Shown one piece after another: positions 1 through 7,204 of a DNA stretch of 14,273 bases. Within the stretch, counting starts at the first letter, position 1, and each line of letters begins with the position of its first letter. The notes beneath the pieces were generated by a model, which saw only the letters and a list, made by a program, of their open reading frames with translations, was not told where the DNA came from and did no database searches. Source of the stretch: Halieaceae bacterium (GTDB lineage: Bacteria > Pseudomonadota > Gammaproteobacteria > Pseudomonadales > Halieaceae); the NCBI GenBank assembly GCA_003523185.1, contig DPGN01000033.1, forward strand, positions 1 through 14,273. The letters run 5' to 3'. The position numbers and the translations under genes are program-made.

Positions 1-1463
1 GAAATAGGGCCACGACTAATGACAAAGCCGCCGACATGCTGAGATAAATGTCGTGGAAATCCGAGGATTTGCTGCGTCATTTTTAAGAAGAGATCGGCCT
101 GTTGACTGCTCGCCTGAATGCCTTGTTCCTTGAATTTGGCCGTGAGCTCTCGTTCTCGATTCCACCACGCGAGTGATTTAGCCAGGTCTTCTACGAAGAC
201 AGCGTCCATTCCGAGAGCCTTGCCGACATCTCTTACGGCGCTGCGCGAACGGTAGGTGATAACTGTTGCTGCGAGGGCAGCGCGCCGGCGGGTATATTTT
301 TCGTAAATGTACTGAATGACTTCTTCGCGTCGCTCATGCTCAAAGTCGACATCGATATCAGGTGGTTCATCACGCTCCCGCGATATGAAGCGTTCGAATA
401 GCAGTGATACGTGTTCGGGCGACACTTCGGTAATGTGCAGGCAGTAACAGACAACAGAGTTAGCTGCCGAGCCTCGACCCTGGCACAAGATGCCCCTGCG
501 GCGTGCGAAATTGACAACGTCATAAACGGTGAGGAAGTAATACTCGTAGTTGAGTTCTGTGATGAGTTCGAGCTCGTGCTCGATGCGTTTGTGTATGTCA
601 CTTGGGACGCCGTTGGGCCAGCGTTTATTCGCACCTTCTGAAACACACTCGCGCAAATAACTATTGGCCGAGTGGTCGTTTGGAACCACTTCTTCTGGGT
701 ATTCGTACCGAAGCTCATCTAGGCTGAAACGGCATTGCTGTGCCAGTCGCAAGGTCTCGCCAATCAGTTCAGAGGGGTAGAGTGGCAGCAGCTTGTCGAG
801 CCGTCTGAGGTGTTGCTGGCTATTACTCGAGCGCCGTTTCCCAAGTTCCTGTACTGAACTGTTGTGTCGTATGGCCGTTACAACATCGTGCAACATCTTT
901 CGGCTCGCAGAGTGCATCTCCACACTGCCACAGGCGATGAGCGGTGCCTTTAGTTCGGAGGCAATCTGCTGTAACTCGGCTAGGCGTGTGGTGTCGTCGT
1001 GGTGTAGGAGTTGCGTAACCCCAATCCAGAACCGGTCAGCGAATCGGCGTGACAGTATGTCAGCGTGGTTTTTCTCCTCGTCAATGTGTGTTGGCAGCCA
1101 AATGATGAAGCAGCGCTTGAGGTGAAAATAAATATCGCGCAGGTGGGTCAGGTACTGCCCTTTCTCGCTACGTCGCCGCGAGCGACTGATCAGATTCGAT
1201 AATTCACCGTAGGCCGCCCGTGATGGTGCAATAGCGACGAGTTTTAATCCTTCACTGACATTAAATTCACTGCCAATGATGAGTTTGAAATCGAGCTCTT
1301 TTGCGACGACATGTGCTTTGACAACACCTGCAAGAGAGCATTCGTCCGTGATCGCCAAGGCGGAATAACCCAGATGTACCGCTTGCTCCACCAGTTCGGA
1401 CGGATGCGATGCGCCTCTGAGGAAGCTGTAGTTACTGAGGCAGTGGAGCTCGGCGTAGGACAT
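1..1463 (-). CDS. dnaE2: Error-prone DNA polymerase DnaE2, N-terminal part (gene runs off the left edge)
   Basis: This is the translesion C-family polymerase of the ImuA-ImuB-DnaE2 mutasome, which extends past lesions and causes SOS mutagenesis. The 487 visible codons read without a break in one minus-strand frame; family members are about 1,000-1,100 residues, so roughly half lies outside. The N-terminus MSYAELHCLSNYSFLRGASH is characteristic of DnaE2. Its PHP domain has ELHCLS where replicative DnaE has a histidine-rich HxH-type site. The palm carries PDIDVDF at about residues 368-374; by analogy with E. coli DnaE, D369 and D371 are the first two catalytic aspartates, and the third lies beyond the window. 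RHLSQHVGGFVIS follows near the edge. The start at 1463 fits the family N-terminus, but only seven bases separate it from a LexA box and no Shine-Dalgarno is visible. SOS induction is inferred from that box. Confidence 0.96.
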   Translation of the reverse strand, partial: MSYAELHCLSNYSFLRGASHPSELVEQAVHLGYSALAITDECSLAGVVKAHVVAKELDFKLIIGSEFNVSEGLKLVAIAPSRAAYGELSNLISRSRRRSEKGQYLTHLRDIYFHLKRCFIIWLPTHIDEEKNHADILSRRFADRFWIGVTQLLHHDDTTRLAELQQIASELKAPLIACGSVEMHSASRKMLHDVVTAIRHNSSVQELGKRRSSNSQQHLRRLDKLLPLYPSELIGETLRLAQQCRFSLDELRYEYPEEVVPNDHSANSYLRECVSEGANKRWPNGVPSDIHKRIEHELELITELNYEYYFLTVYDVVNFARRRGILCQGRGSAANSVVCYCLHITEVSPEHVSLLFERFISRERDEPPDIDVDFEHERREEVIQYIYEKYTRRRAALAATVITYRSRSAVRDVGKALGMDAVFVEDLAKSLAWWNRERELTAKFKEQGIQASSQQADLFLKMTQQILGFPRHLSQHVGGFVISRGPI

Positions 1464-1470
1464 ATCAAAA

Positions 1471-1490
1471 TACTGTATTTTTATACAGTA
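1471..1490. promoter_or_regulatory. LexA box 1, between dnaE2 and the lipocalin gene
   Basis: The plus strand reads TACTGTATTTTTATACAGTA, a near-perfect dyad matching the CTGT-N8-ACAG LexA consensus (CTGT at 1473-1476, ACAG at 1485-1488). On the minus strand it overlaps a TATACT -10-like hexamer (1492-1487), so bound LexA would block dnaE2 transcription. On the plus strand its last two bases are the first two of a perfect TATAAT (1489-1494) pointing at the lipocalin gene. Match quality, position and the gene identity make this a confident call. Whether it represses both directions is inference. Confidence 0.93.
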
Positions 1491-1494
1491 TAAT
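1489..1494 (+). promoter_or_regulatory. Possible -10 element for the lipocalin gene
   Basis: A perfect TATAAT lies 80 bases upstream of the lipocalin start and overlaps the edge of LexA box 1. I see no convincing -35 at 16-18 bases upstream (the region reads TCAAAATA), so this would be a weak or activator-dependent promoter. It would give a leader of roughly 70 bases that includes the hairpin at 1519-1551. Confidence 0.35.
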
Positions 1495-1518
1495 GACTTT
1501 GGCAATAAACCCCACATC

Positions 1519-1551
1519 GATTCAGTTGTCAGTCATACTGACGACTGAATC
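1519..1551. promoter_or_regulatory. 33-base inverted repeat in the lipocalin leader (operator or RNA hairpin)
   Basis: The left arm GATTCAGTTGTCAG (1519-1532) and right arm CTGACGACTGAATC (1538-1551) are reverse complements at 13 of 14 positions; the one difference is a G-T type wobble in RNA of one strand. The loop is TCATA. The element sits 23 bases before the lipocalin ATG, just ahead of the ribosome binding site. It has no trailing T-run, so it is not a typical terminator. It could be an operator for an unknown dimeric regulator or a leader hairpin affecting translation. Confidence 0.6.
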
Positions 1552-1574
1552 TTCAAGTGAAGGAAGTTCACGCC

Positions 1575-2090
1575 ATGTTTAAACGGATAGTTACTGCCTG
1601 TATTGCTGTATTGATCGTGGGTTGTACTGGTCTGCCCGATGATGTCGAGCCTGTCGTTGGTTTTGATTCTGAGCGCTACCTCGGCACATGGCATGAAATA
1701 GCCCGTCTCGATCACAGCTTTGAGCGTAACCTGGAGCGTGTTACGGCAACCTACGGTCTCAATGAAGACGGTTCAATTTCTGTGTTGAATAAGGGTTTTA
1801 ACACGCAGAAAGGGGAGTGGCGCCAAGCTGAAGGTGTGGCTAAGCCGATGGGATCCCGGGACGTGGGGCACCTCAAGGTTTCTTTTTTTGGCCCTTTTTA
1901 CGGTACCTATGCTGTATTCGAGCTGGCGGACGACTACAGCTATGCATTTGTCTCGGGATACAACACGGACTACTTATGGCTTCTAGCGCGTGAACCCGAA
2001 GTAAGCCCGGAGGTACGTGAGCGATTTATTGCGCAAAGCCAGTCGCTTGGTTTCGAAACAGACGATTTGATATGGATGGTGACCGAGTAA
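1575..2090 (+). CDS. blc: Blc-type bacterial lipocalin, outer-membrane lipoprotein
   Basis: Small ligand-binding barrel of the Blc family, usually lipid-anchored to the outer membrane and linked to storage or transport of fatty acids and lysophospholipids under envelope stress. The 171-residue product starts with a basic, hydrophobic signal ending in the lipobox VGC (Cys17). The lipocalin signature YLGTWHEIARLDHSFERN (G37-T38-W39) comes next, then a GPFYGTY strand, and YLWLLAR with the conserved Arg139 near the end. Length fits the family. I chose ATG 1575 over an in-frame GTG at 1557 because AAGGA (1560-1564) is well placed for it and the signal peptide then begins MFKR. The gene is divergent from dnaE2, sharing LexA box 1, and convergent with imuB after a 42-base gap. 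The ligand cannot be read from sequence. Confidence 0.93.
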   Translation: MFKRIVTACIAVLIVGCTGLPDDVEPVVGFDSERYLGTWHEIARLDHSFERNLERVTATYGLNEDGSISVLNKGFNTQKGEWRQAEGVAKPMGSRDVGHLKVSFFGPFYGTYAVFELADDYSYAFVSGYNTDYLWLLAREPEVSPEVRERFIAQSQSLGFETDDLIWMVTE

Positions 2091-2132
2091 ACCTGTCAGG
2101 GGAGTCGGAATATCGCCCCAAACTAGGTCATA

Positions 2133-3575
2133 TCAATCGAATAAACCATGTAAAAACCAACAGCGGCTGTGACGATCTTGAAAGATCCAAACAGGCTGCC
2201 CACAGCCTGTTTTGGCGATGTAATAGTCCCGACTGGTGGGCTGACTCCACCAGTAATCCTCGAGCCGCTCAGGTCCTTTGACAATATCCAAGGCATCCAT
2301 CCAATAAAGTTGATTGCCTCGTTGGCTGATGGGCTGAGGTGCGGTTAGCAACCAAAATGGACGGTTGGGTGTTGAAGCATCGTCGGCTTCTGTTGTCAGT
2401 TGGTTGGGGTCGGCATAAGAGCAAAATTCTGGCAAATGTTCAGCGCGCTCGTAGATATGAGTGACCGACTGAAAGCCCAGGCGGCTACGTAGACGATCAA
2501 TCAATTGCGATAGGGGCTCCTGGTGTTTGGATTCTAAAAAGAGGTCCTGGGTCCGGTGTCGTGCTGGAGCCAGCTCACAGGCCTCGAGTTGTATGCCTTC
2601 AATCAAATCTTCGAAGGTCATCTGATCGAGCTTAAGCTGCGACTGCTCCAGCCAGCGTTTAGGATTGTTATGGCATTCACTACTTCGGATGTCTAAGGCT
2701 GTGTGTTGCCCTTGTGTGGGTATAAATACCCATCGCAGTTGCGGCGTTTCAAGTTGTGTATGCCGAAGGAATAAAGAGAGCTTTTCCAGTAGAGCCTCCA
2801 TTGCCGGAATCAGCTCCTGATTATTTTTTGATCCGTAACCGAGCCAAGCAATATCGTTGTATTCCGGGTCGGGTTGAAAATCCTCCAGAGCGACTTCAAC
2901 TCGGCATAGGAGCCGGTCAATCCACGAGGAAAATTCATGACTGCAGCGTTGCTTAACGGAAGTGCTGGGTAGTGTCAGTAGTTCCTTGAAGGTGCGAATG
3001 CCGGCTTTAGCCAGCGCCGCTGTGTCTTTGGGGAATTCATCAAGATAAGACAAAGGTATGGGGGATAACTGAGATTCTAAGGGCAGGCCCTGGTCAGCAA
3101 TCGATGCGACAGAAGCGCGATTAAATTGGCTCAGTAGCCACGCTGATTCGCGGCTGGGTCCAACACCTGCGAATACACTGAATCCGCGTTGGTCGAATTC
3201 AATAGCAATTTTTTTCAGCAGAGCTTCGAGCCCACCATGAACCAAGAGGCAGCGACTGATTTCCAGCTGCAAGCAGTCATCTCGCCACAAGCTCAATGTT
3301 GGTGTAATGGAATACGCCCATTGCCTTAGACGTTTGAGCGCCTGATGTTCCTTTTCACGATCTCGGCTGAGTAATTGCAGGGGATGTCCGCTGAGTAAAC
3401 CACTGACGGTCGATTGCTTTAGGCCTGTCGTCACGCCTAATGCCTCGACCTCGTCATCGCAGGTTACAACTCGGCTTGCCTCAATAACGACGCGCAGGTT
3501 GGCATCACCAAAACTCGGTTTTAGTATCAGTGCCTCGAGAGGTAATTTAGGAAAATGTAGGCAAAGCCAGAGCAC
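2133..3575 (-). CDS. imuB: ImuB, catalytically inactive Y-family polymerase homologue of the SOS mutasome
   Basis: ImuB is the adaptor of the mutasome: it contacts the beta clamp, ImuA and DnaE2 but does not synthesise DNA. The 480-residue product begins MLWLCLHFPKLPLEAL, replacing the Y-family metal-binding segment. LEIS (about 104-107) stands where active polymerases have the SIDE acidic motif, so the catalytic carboxylates are missing, as is known for ImuB. A helix-hairpin-helix-like segment follows near 180-220, then QDLFL (343-347), a plausible beta-clamp motif in the position family members carry one. The C-terminus has the typical RDYYIAK and WFLHGLF blocks. GTG 3575 is the only usual start between the in-frame stop (inside LexA box 2) and the conserved N-terminus; a Shine-Dalgarno is poor. 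It is separated from both imuA and dnaE2 by unrelated genes. Confidence 0.95.
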   Translation of the reverse strand: MLWLCLHFPKLPLEALILKPSFGDANLRVVIEASRVVTCDDEVEALGVTTGLKQSTVSGLLSGHPLQLLSRDREKEHQALKRLRQWAYSITPTLSLWRDDCLQLEISRCLLVHGGLEALLKKIAIEFDQRGFSVFAGVGPSRESAWLLSQFNRASVASIADQGLPLESQLSPIPLSYLDEFPKDTAALAKAGIRTFKELLTLPSTSVKQRCSHEFSSWIDRLLCRVEVALEDFQPDPEYNDIAWLGYGSKNNQELIPAMEALLEKLSLFLRHTQLETPQLRWVFIPTQGQHTALDIRSSECHNNPKRWLEQSQLKLDQMTFEDLIEGIQLEACELAPARHRTQDLFLESKHQEPLSQLIDRLRSRLGFQSVTHIYERAEHLPEFCSYADPNQLTTEADDASTPNRPFWLLTAPQPISQRGNQLYWMDALDIVKGPERLEDYWWSQPTSRDYYIAKTGCGQPVWIFQDRHSRCWFLHGLFD

Positions 3576-3589
3576 AGATTCAACCCATA

Positions 3590-3609
3590 TACTGTTTATT
3601 TATACAGTA
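3590..3609 (-). promoter_or_regulatory. LexA box 2, upstream of imuB
   Basis: In the imuB direction the site reads TACTGTATAAATAAACAGTA, with CTGT and ACAG half-sites eight bases apart (plus strand CTGT 3592-3595, ACAG 3604-3607). It ends 14 bases before the GTG start and overlaps the predicted -10. The same 20 bases occur at LexA box 3. The intergenic region is not divergent, so imuB is its only obvious target. Confidence 0.94.
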
Positions 3610-3633
3610 TATGGATGATGGGCTAGTTCACAA
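3606..3633 (-). promoter_or_regulatory. Predicted sigma-70 promoter of imuB
   Basis: On the minus strand TTGTGA (3633-3628) lies 16 bases before TATACT (3611-3606), matching the consensus hexamers at 4 of 6 and 5 of 6 positions. The -10 overlaps the first LexA half-site, the normal arrangement for an SOS promoter. The predicted leader is only about 25 bases. Confidence 0.55.
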
Positions 3634-3677
3634 GCGATAACCTTGCGATCCAGTAGCTTGCACAATCTATGACCGTA

Positions 3678-5204
3678 TTAACCCTGCCTGATGCCCCGCA
3701 GGATGACTTTTCGACTTTCCGCGGGATCAATCACCATGTCGATTTCCAGGTAGGCTGCGGCTTCGGTCGCACGACCTTTCTCGTACATGTCTGCCACCAA
3801 TTTCTCGTAGAGCGCATCACGCGCATCGCCTTCGGGTACCGCTTCCAGCTCTTTTTTGAAACCTAGCCTGACGGCGCCTTCAAGTCCCATACCGCCAAAC
3901 TCGCCCTGCGGCCAACTAGCAGTGATGGTCGGAAACTCAAATGAGCCACCTACCAGCGCCATGGCACCCAATCCGTACCCGCGTCTGAGGAACAAACCCA
4001 CCCACGGCGTATCGATACTGGCCGCCGTATTGAAGAGCTCGGGCATCACTTTCGCTGCACCCATTGCTTCGCTATCGGGTCCCACCATAAATCCGGGTGT
4101 ATCGACCAGAGATACGATGGGTAATCGCCATCGCTTGGCCAGCTCCATCATTTCACCGGCTTTTCTAGCAGCGTCGACATCCACCGCGCCACCCAAATGG
4201 CGACAGTCGCTCGCGATGACCGCAACGGGATGGCCTTCAATGCGGGCTAAGGCTGTAACCACGGCACGTCCATAGACTGGACGCAGTTCGAGTACCGACT
4301 GCTGATCGAATAACACGTCCATGACCCGTCTAACGTCATAGGCCATACGCCGATTCTCGGGCAGGATGGTTCTTAGCGCCATCTGATCAGCAACAGCGCC
4401 TGACTGAACGGTACCTTGGCCGTAACTCAAAGCCCATTTCGCCAGTGCCGTGGCATGGGCTTCGTCCTCAGCTAACAGATCGATTGCACCTGCGTTGCAC
4501 AATGTATTGACTGGTCCGATTTCATTGGGATGAAAACTACCGAGACCACCGCCTTCGATCATGGCAGGGCCCGCCATGCCGATCGATGATGATTTGGTTG
4601 CAATACGAATATCGCCCGCGCCAAAAAGAGCGGCATTGCCCGCGAAGCAGTACCCATTATTCACGGTGACACGTGGCACTTTGCCGGTCAGTCCCGCCCA
4701 GCGGCTGAAAGAGGTACTGTTCAACCCCGCAATATTCACCTTAACGTCGGTATCCCCCGGACGACCGCCACCACCCTCGGTGTACATTACAAAGGGTAGG
4801 CGCTCTCGCTCTGCAACCTCGAAAATTCGGTCGAGTTTTTGGTGATGGAAGAACCCTTGTGTACCGGCTAGCACACTGTAGTCATAGATTGCGACGGCGA
4901 CATCGCTTCCCCCGCCTGCAATGAGGTCTTTATTGATCGTTGCTGTACCTGTGATTACACCGTCGGCCGCAGTATCAATGCGCATCGACTCGGGATCTCT
5001 TCGTCCGCGCTGGGCTGCTACCGCCAATTGCCCGTATTCAACGAAGCTGTCGCCATCGACCAGATCTGCCAAATTTTCACGTGCAGTTCGAAAACCTTTT
5101 GCGTGACGCTTCTCCCGCGCCGATTTCCGCACCGCATCTGAGGTATCGGCGGTTACCTGATCTAAATGCGCTTGGGCATCGATTTGAGTCGGTCCTTTTG
5201 ACAC
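3678..5204 (-). CDS. Acyl-CoA carboxylase-type carboxyltransferase subunit
   Basis: Carboxyltransferase (crotonase-fold) protein of the family that moves a carboxyl group from biotin to an acyl-CoA such as propionyl- or methylcrotonyl-CoA. Its 508 residues match the usual beta-subunit length. The N-terminal half has YDYSVLAGTQG (107-117) and the glycine-rich EGGGGRPG (143-150). The C-terminal half has LVDTPGFMVG (366-375), RRGYGLGAMAL (407-417) and WPQGEFGGMGLEGAV (431-445). Several blocks differ from classical PccB, where the equivalent reads more like RKAYGGAY, so the substrate is uncertain. GTG 5204 is well supported by AGGAG six bases upstream. No biotin carboxylase or biotin carrier gene lies in the window, so its partner must be elsewhere. 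It reads toward imuB but is separated from it by the imuB promoter. Confidence 0.88.
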   Translation of the reverse strand: MSKGPTQIDAQAHLDQVTADTSDAVRKSAREKRHAKGFRTARENLADLVDGDSFVEYGQLAVAAQRGRRDPESMRIDTAADGVITGTATINKDLIAGGGSDVAVAIYDYSVLAGTQGFFHHQKLDRIFEVAERERLPFVMYTEGGGGRPGDTDVKVNIAGLNSTSFSRWAGLTGKVPRVTVNNGYCFAGNAALFGAGDIRIATKSSSIGMAGPAMIEGGGLGSFHPNEIGPVNTLCNAGAIDLLAEDEAHATALAKWALSYGQGTVQSGAVADQMALRTILPENRRMAYDVRRVMDVLFDQQSVLELRPVYGRAVVTALARIEGHPVAVIASDCRHLGGAVDVDAARKAGEMMELAKRWRLPIVSLVDTPGFMVGPDSEAMGAAKVMPELFNTAASIDTPWVGLFLRRGYGLGAMALVGGSFEFPTITASWPQGEFGGMGLEGAVRLGFKKELEAVPEGDARDALYEKLVADMYEKGRATEAAAYLEIDMVIDPAESRKVILRGIRQG

Positions 5205-5231
5205 AGTTCGCTCCTGCGATCGAATTGCTAG

Positions 5232-5260
5232 ACCATAAGGTTCATATCCTGCTCAGGCAA
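5232..5260 (-). promoter_or_regulatory. Predicted promoter of the carboxyltransferase gene
   Basis: On the minus strand TTGCCT (5260-5255) and TATGGT (5237-5232) are 17 bases apart, each matching 4 of 6 consensus bases. The -10 is 27 bases upstream of the GTG start, leaving a short leader that contains the AGGAG at 5215-5211. No clear promoter was seen for the divergent DUF885 gene in the same 133-base gap. Confidence 0.4.
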
Positions 5261-5337
5261 GTTTTCCCAAAGCTGAGGCTCGGTGTTCATTGCTGGGTTA
5301 CCATGGGCGTTTAACCGGTTGTTATCAGAGAAACACT

Positions 5338-7188
5338 ATGCAAATTCTACGTACCTTCCTCGCCGCGACCTGCGCCGTCACACTCTTGCTAGCTGGATGT
5401 GGCGACTCACAGATTCAGTCCAGTGATACCCCGGTGGTTAACGACGTGCCAGCTGCACAGTCTGAGCATGAACATTTGAACGCGTATTTGGCGCAAGTGT
5501 TCGCCGATAACCTCGCTAGGCAGCCCTTTACGGCAAGCTATCTTGGCATTAAAGACCGCCAAGATGAGTGGAACCCGCAATCAGAAGCGTTTCAGAATGA
5601 GGAACGGGCTCGGATGGAAGCGGGATTGGTTGAGCTCGACGGGTTCGATCGCTCAGCGCTACCCGAGGCGGGGCAATTATCGCTTGATCTCTATCGCATG
5701 TCGCTTGAGCGGTCGCTCATGCTCGATGACTTCCGTCACCACGCTTACGCGCTACACCAATTTCGTGGTGCTCATACCAGTATCCCCAGCTCGCTCATCA
5801 ATATTCACCGGGTGACCTCAGTCGAAGATGCTGAGGCTTATGTAGGACGGTTGAAGAACGTTGAGACCTATTTGGGGGAGGTTGAGGAGCAGCTCATACT
5901 GCGAGCTGATAAAGGGTTTTATCTTGTCGACTGGATGTACCCAGCTATTTTGGAGTCCTCTAGTAATGTCATTAGCGGTCAGCCCTTTGACGATTCAGAG
6001 AACCTCTCGCCTGTGTGGTCTGACTTTCAGGCGAAAGTCGCCAAGCTCGAGCTTCTAGAAGACGAAGAGGCGCGCCTGCTCAATGCTGGGCGCGATGCCT
6101 TGGTGTCCCAGTTTAAGCCTGCGTACACGCGTTTTATGGCGACTGTCGAGCGCCTAGCGCAATCGGCAACGGGCGATGATGGGGTTTGGCGATTTCCCGA
6201 TGGTGAGGAGTACTACCAGCGCCTGCTGAAGTGGTTCACGACAACCGAGTTAACGGCCGATGAGGTTCACCAGCTAGGCCTGACCAACATAGATCGTATT
6301 CATGACGAGATGCGATCGATCATGCGGCAGGTCGGTTTTTCGGGAACGCTCCAAGAGTTTTTTGTGTTTGTTCGGGAAAATCAGGAACTGCGTTACCCCA
6401 ACACCGATGAAGGTAGGGAGCAGTACCTTGAGGACGCGCGATCGGCTATTGCACGCATGGAGGAAAAGTTACCCGAGTATTTCGGTGTGCTTCCGAAAGC
6501 GGAATTAATCGTTAAGCGTGTCGAGCCTTTTCGTGAGCAAAGCGCGGGTAAAGCTTTCTATCAGAGCCCACCGCCTGACGGATCGCGTCCTGGTATTTTT
6601 TACGCGAACCTGTTTGATATGTCGGCGATGCCAAAGACCGATTTGGAAGCCCTGGCCTTCCATGAGGGATTACCCGGACACCATCTTCAGCGCGCCATTA
6701 CAGCCGAGTTGGAGGGTGTTCCCGATTTACAGCGCTACCTCAGCTTTACCGCATTCTCCGAGGGTTGGGGCTTGTATACCGAGCAACTGGCTTACGAAAT
6801 GGGATTTTACGAGGATCCGTATTCGCGATTTGGTCAGTTGGCAATGGAACTCTGGCGAGCCGCGCGATTGGTCGTGGATACCGGCATCCACAGCAAACGC
6901 TGGAGTCGTGAGGAGGCAATTGCCTATTTGGTCAACAATACACCCAATGCAGAGTATGACTGCATCAAAGCCATTGAGCGCTACATCGCCATGCCCGGGC
7001 AGGCGACTGCCTACATGATTGGGAAACTGCGTATTGTTGAACTTCGCGAGCAAGCGCGCGAAGCCTTGGGAGATAAGTTCGATATCCGGTTGTTCCACGA
7101 TACGGTGCTTGGCAGCGGCCCGGTTCCGCTTAACAAGTTGGCAGAGAACATCGATGCTATGGTTCGAGTGCAAAATTCAGAAGGGTAA
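5338..7188 (+). CDS. DUF885-family lipoprotein, probable metallopeptidase
   Basis: Large secreted lipoprotein of the DUF885 family, whose members are thought to be zinc peptidases; the substrate is not known. The 616-residue product starts with a signal peptide ending LLAGC (Cys21), so it is probably attached to a membrane facing the periplasm. The family core is at the C-terminal end: FHEGLPGHHLQ places H442, E443, H448 and H449 in the HExxxGHH motif, followed by SEGWGLYTEQL (E475, E481) and a conserved helical tail with MPGQATAYMIGK. I chose ATG 5338 because it begins directly with the signal peptide; upstream in-frame residues look like spacer. A weak AGAG precedes it. It is convergent with the TSUP gene, only 16 bases away. 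Family call is firm, enzymatic role inferred. Confidence 0.9.
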   Translation: MQILRTFLAATCAVTLLLAGCGDSQIQSSDTPVVNDVPAAQSEHEHLNAYLAQVFADNLARQPFTASYLGIKDRQDEWNPQSEAFQNEERARMEAGLVELDGFDRSALPEAGQLSLDLYRMSLERSLMLDDFRHHAYALHQFRGAHTSIPSSLINIHRVTSVEDAEAYVGRLKNVETYLGEVEEQLILRADKGFYLVDWMYPAILESSSNVISGQPFDDSENLSPVWSDFQAKVAKLELLEDEEARLLNAGRDALVSQFKPAYTRFMATVERLAQSATGDDGVWRFPDGEEYYQRLLKWFTTTELTADEVHQLGLTNIDRIHDEMRSIMRQVGFSGTLQEFFVFVRENQELRYPNTDEGREQYLEDARSAIARMEEKLPEYFGVLPKAELIVKRVEPFREQSAGKAFYQSPPPDGSRPGIFYANLFDMSAMPKTDLEALAFHEGLPGHHLQRAITAELEGVPDLQRYLSFTAFSEGWGLYTEQLAYEMGFYEDPYSRFGQLAMELWRAARLVVDTGIHSKRWSREEAIAYLVNNTPNAEYDCIKAIERYIAMPGQATAYMIGKLRIVELREQAREALGDKFDIRLFHDTVLGSGPVPLNKLAENIDAMVRVQNSEG

Positions 7189-7204
7189 GAGCAGCGAAGC
7201 CTGG

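Noticed and set aside
233..718. Minus-strand 161-residue open frame in another phase of dnaE2
   Set aside because: Low-complexity Ser/Thr-rich translation; the dnaE2 frame through the same bases is continuous and matches the polymerase family.
1557..1574. GTG start six codons upstream in the lipocalin frame
   Set aside because: The GTG lies next to the purine-rich stretch that serves as ribosome site for ATG 1575, and the signal peptide fits the ATG.
2091..2132. Possible bidirectional terminator between the lipocalin gene and imuB
   Set aside because: The GGGG/CCCC pairing is short, the loop long and no T-run follows.
3856..4275. Plus-strand 139-residue open frame opposite the carboxyltransferase
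   Set aside because: Pro/Ser/Thr/Ala-rich antisense shadow without start signals or motifs.
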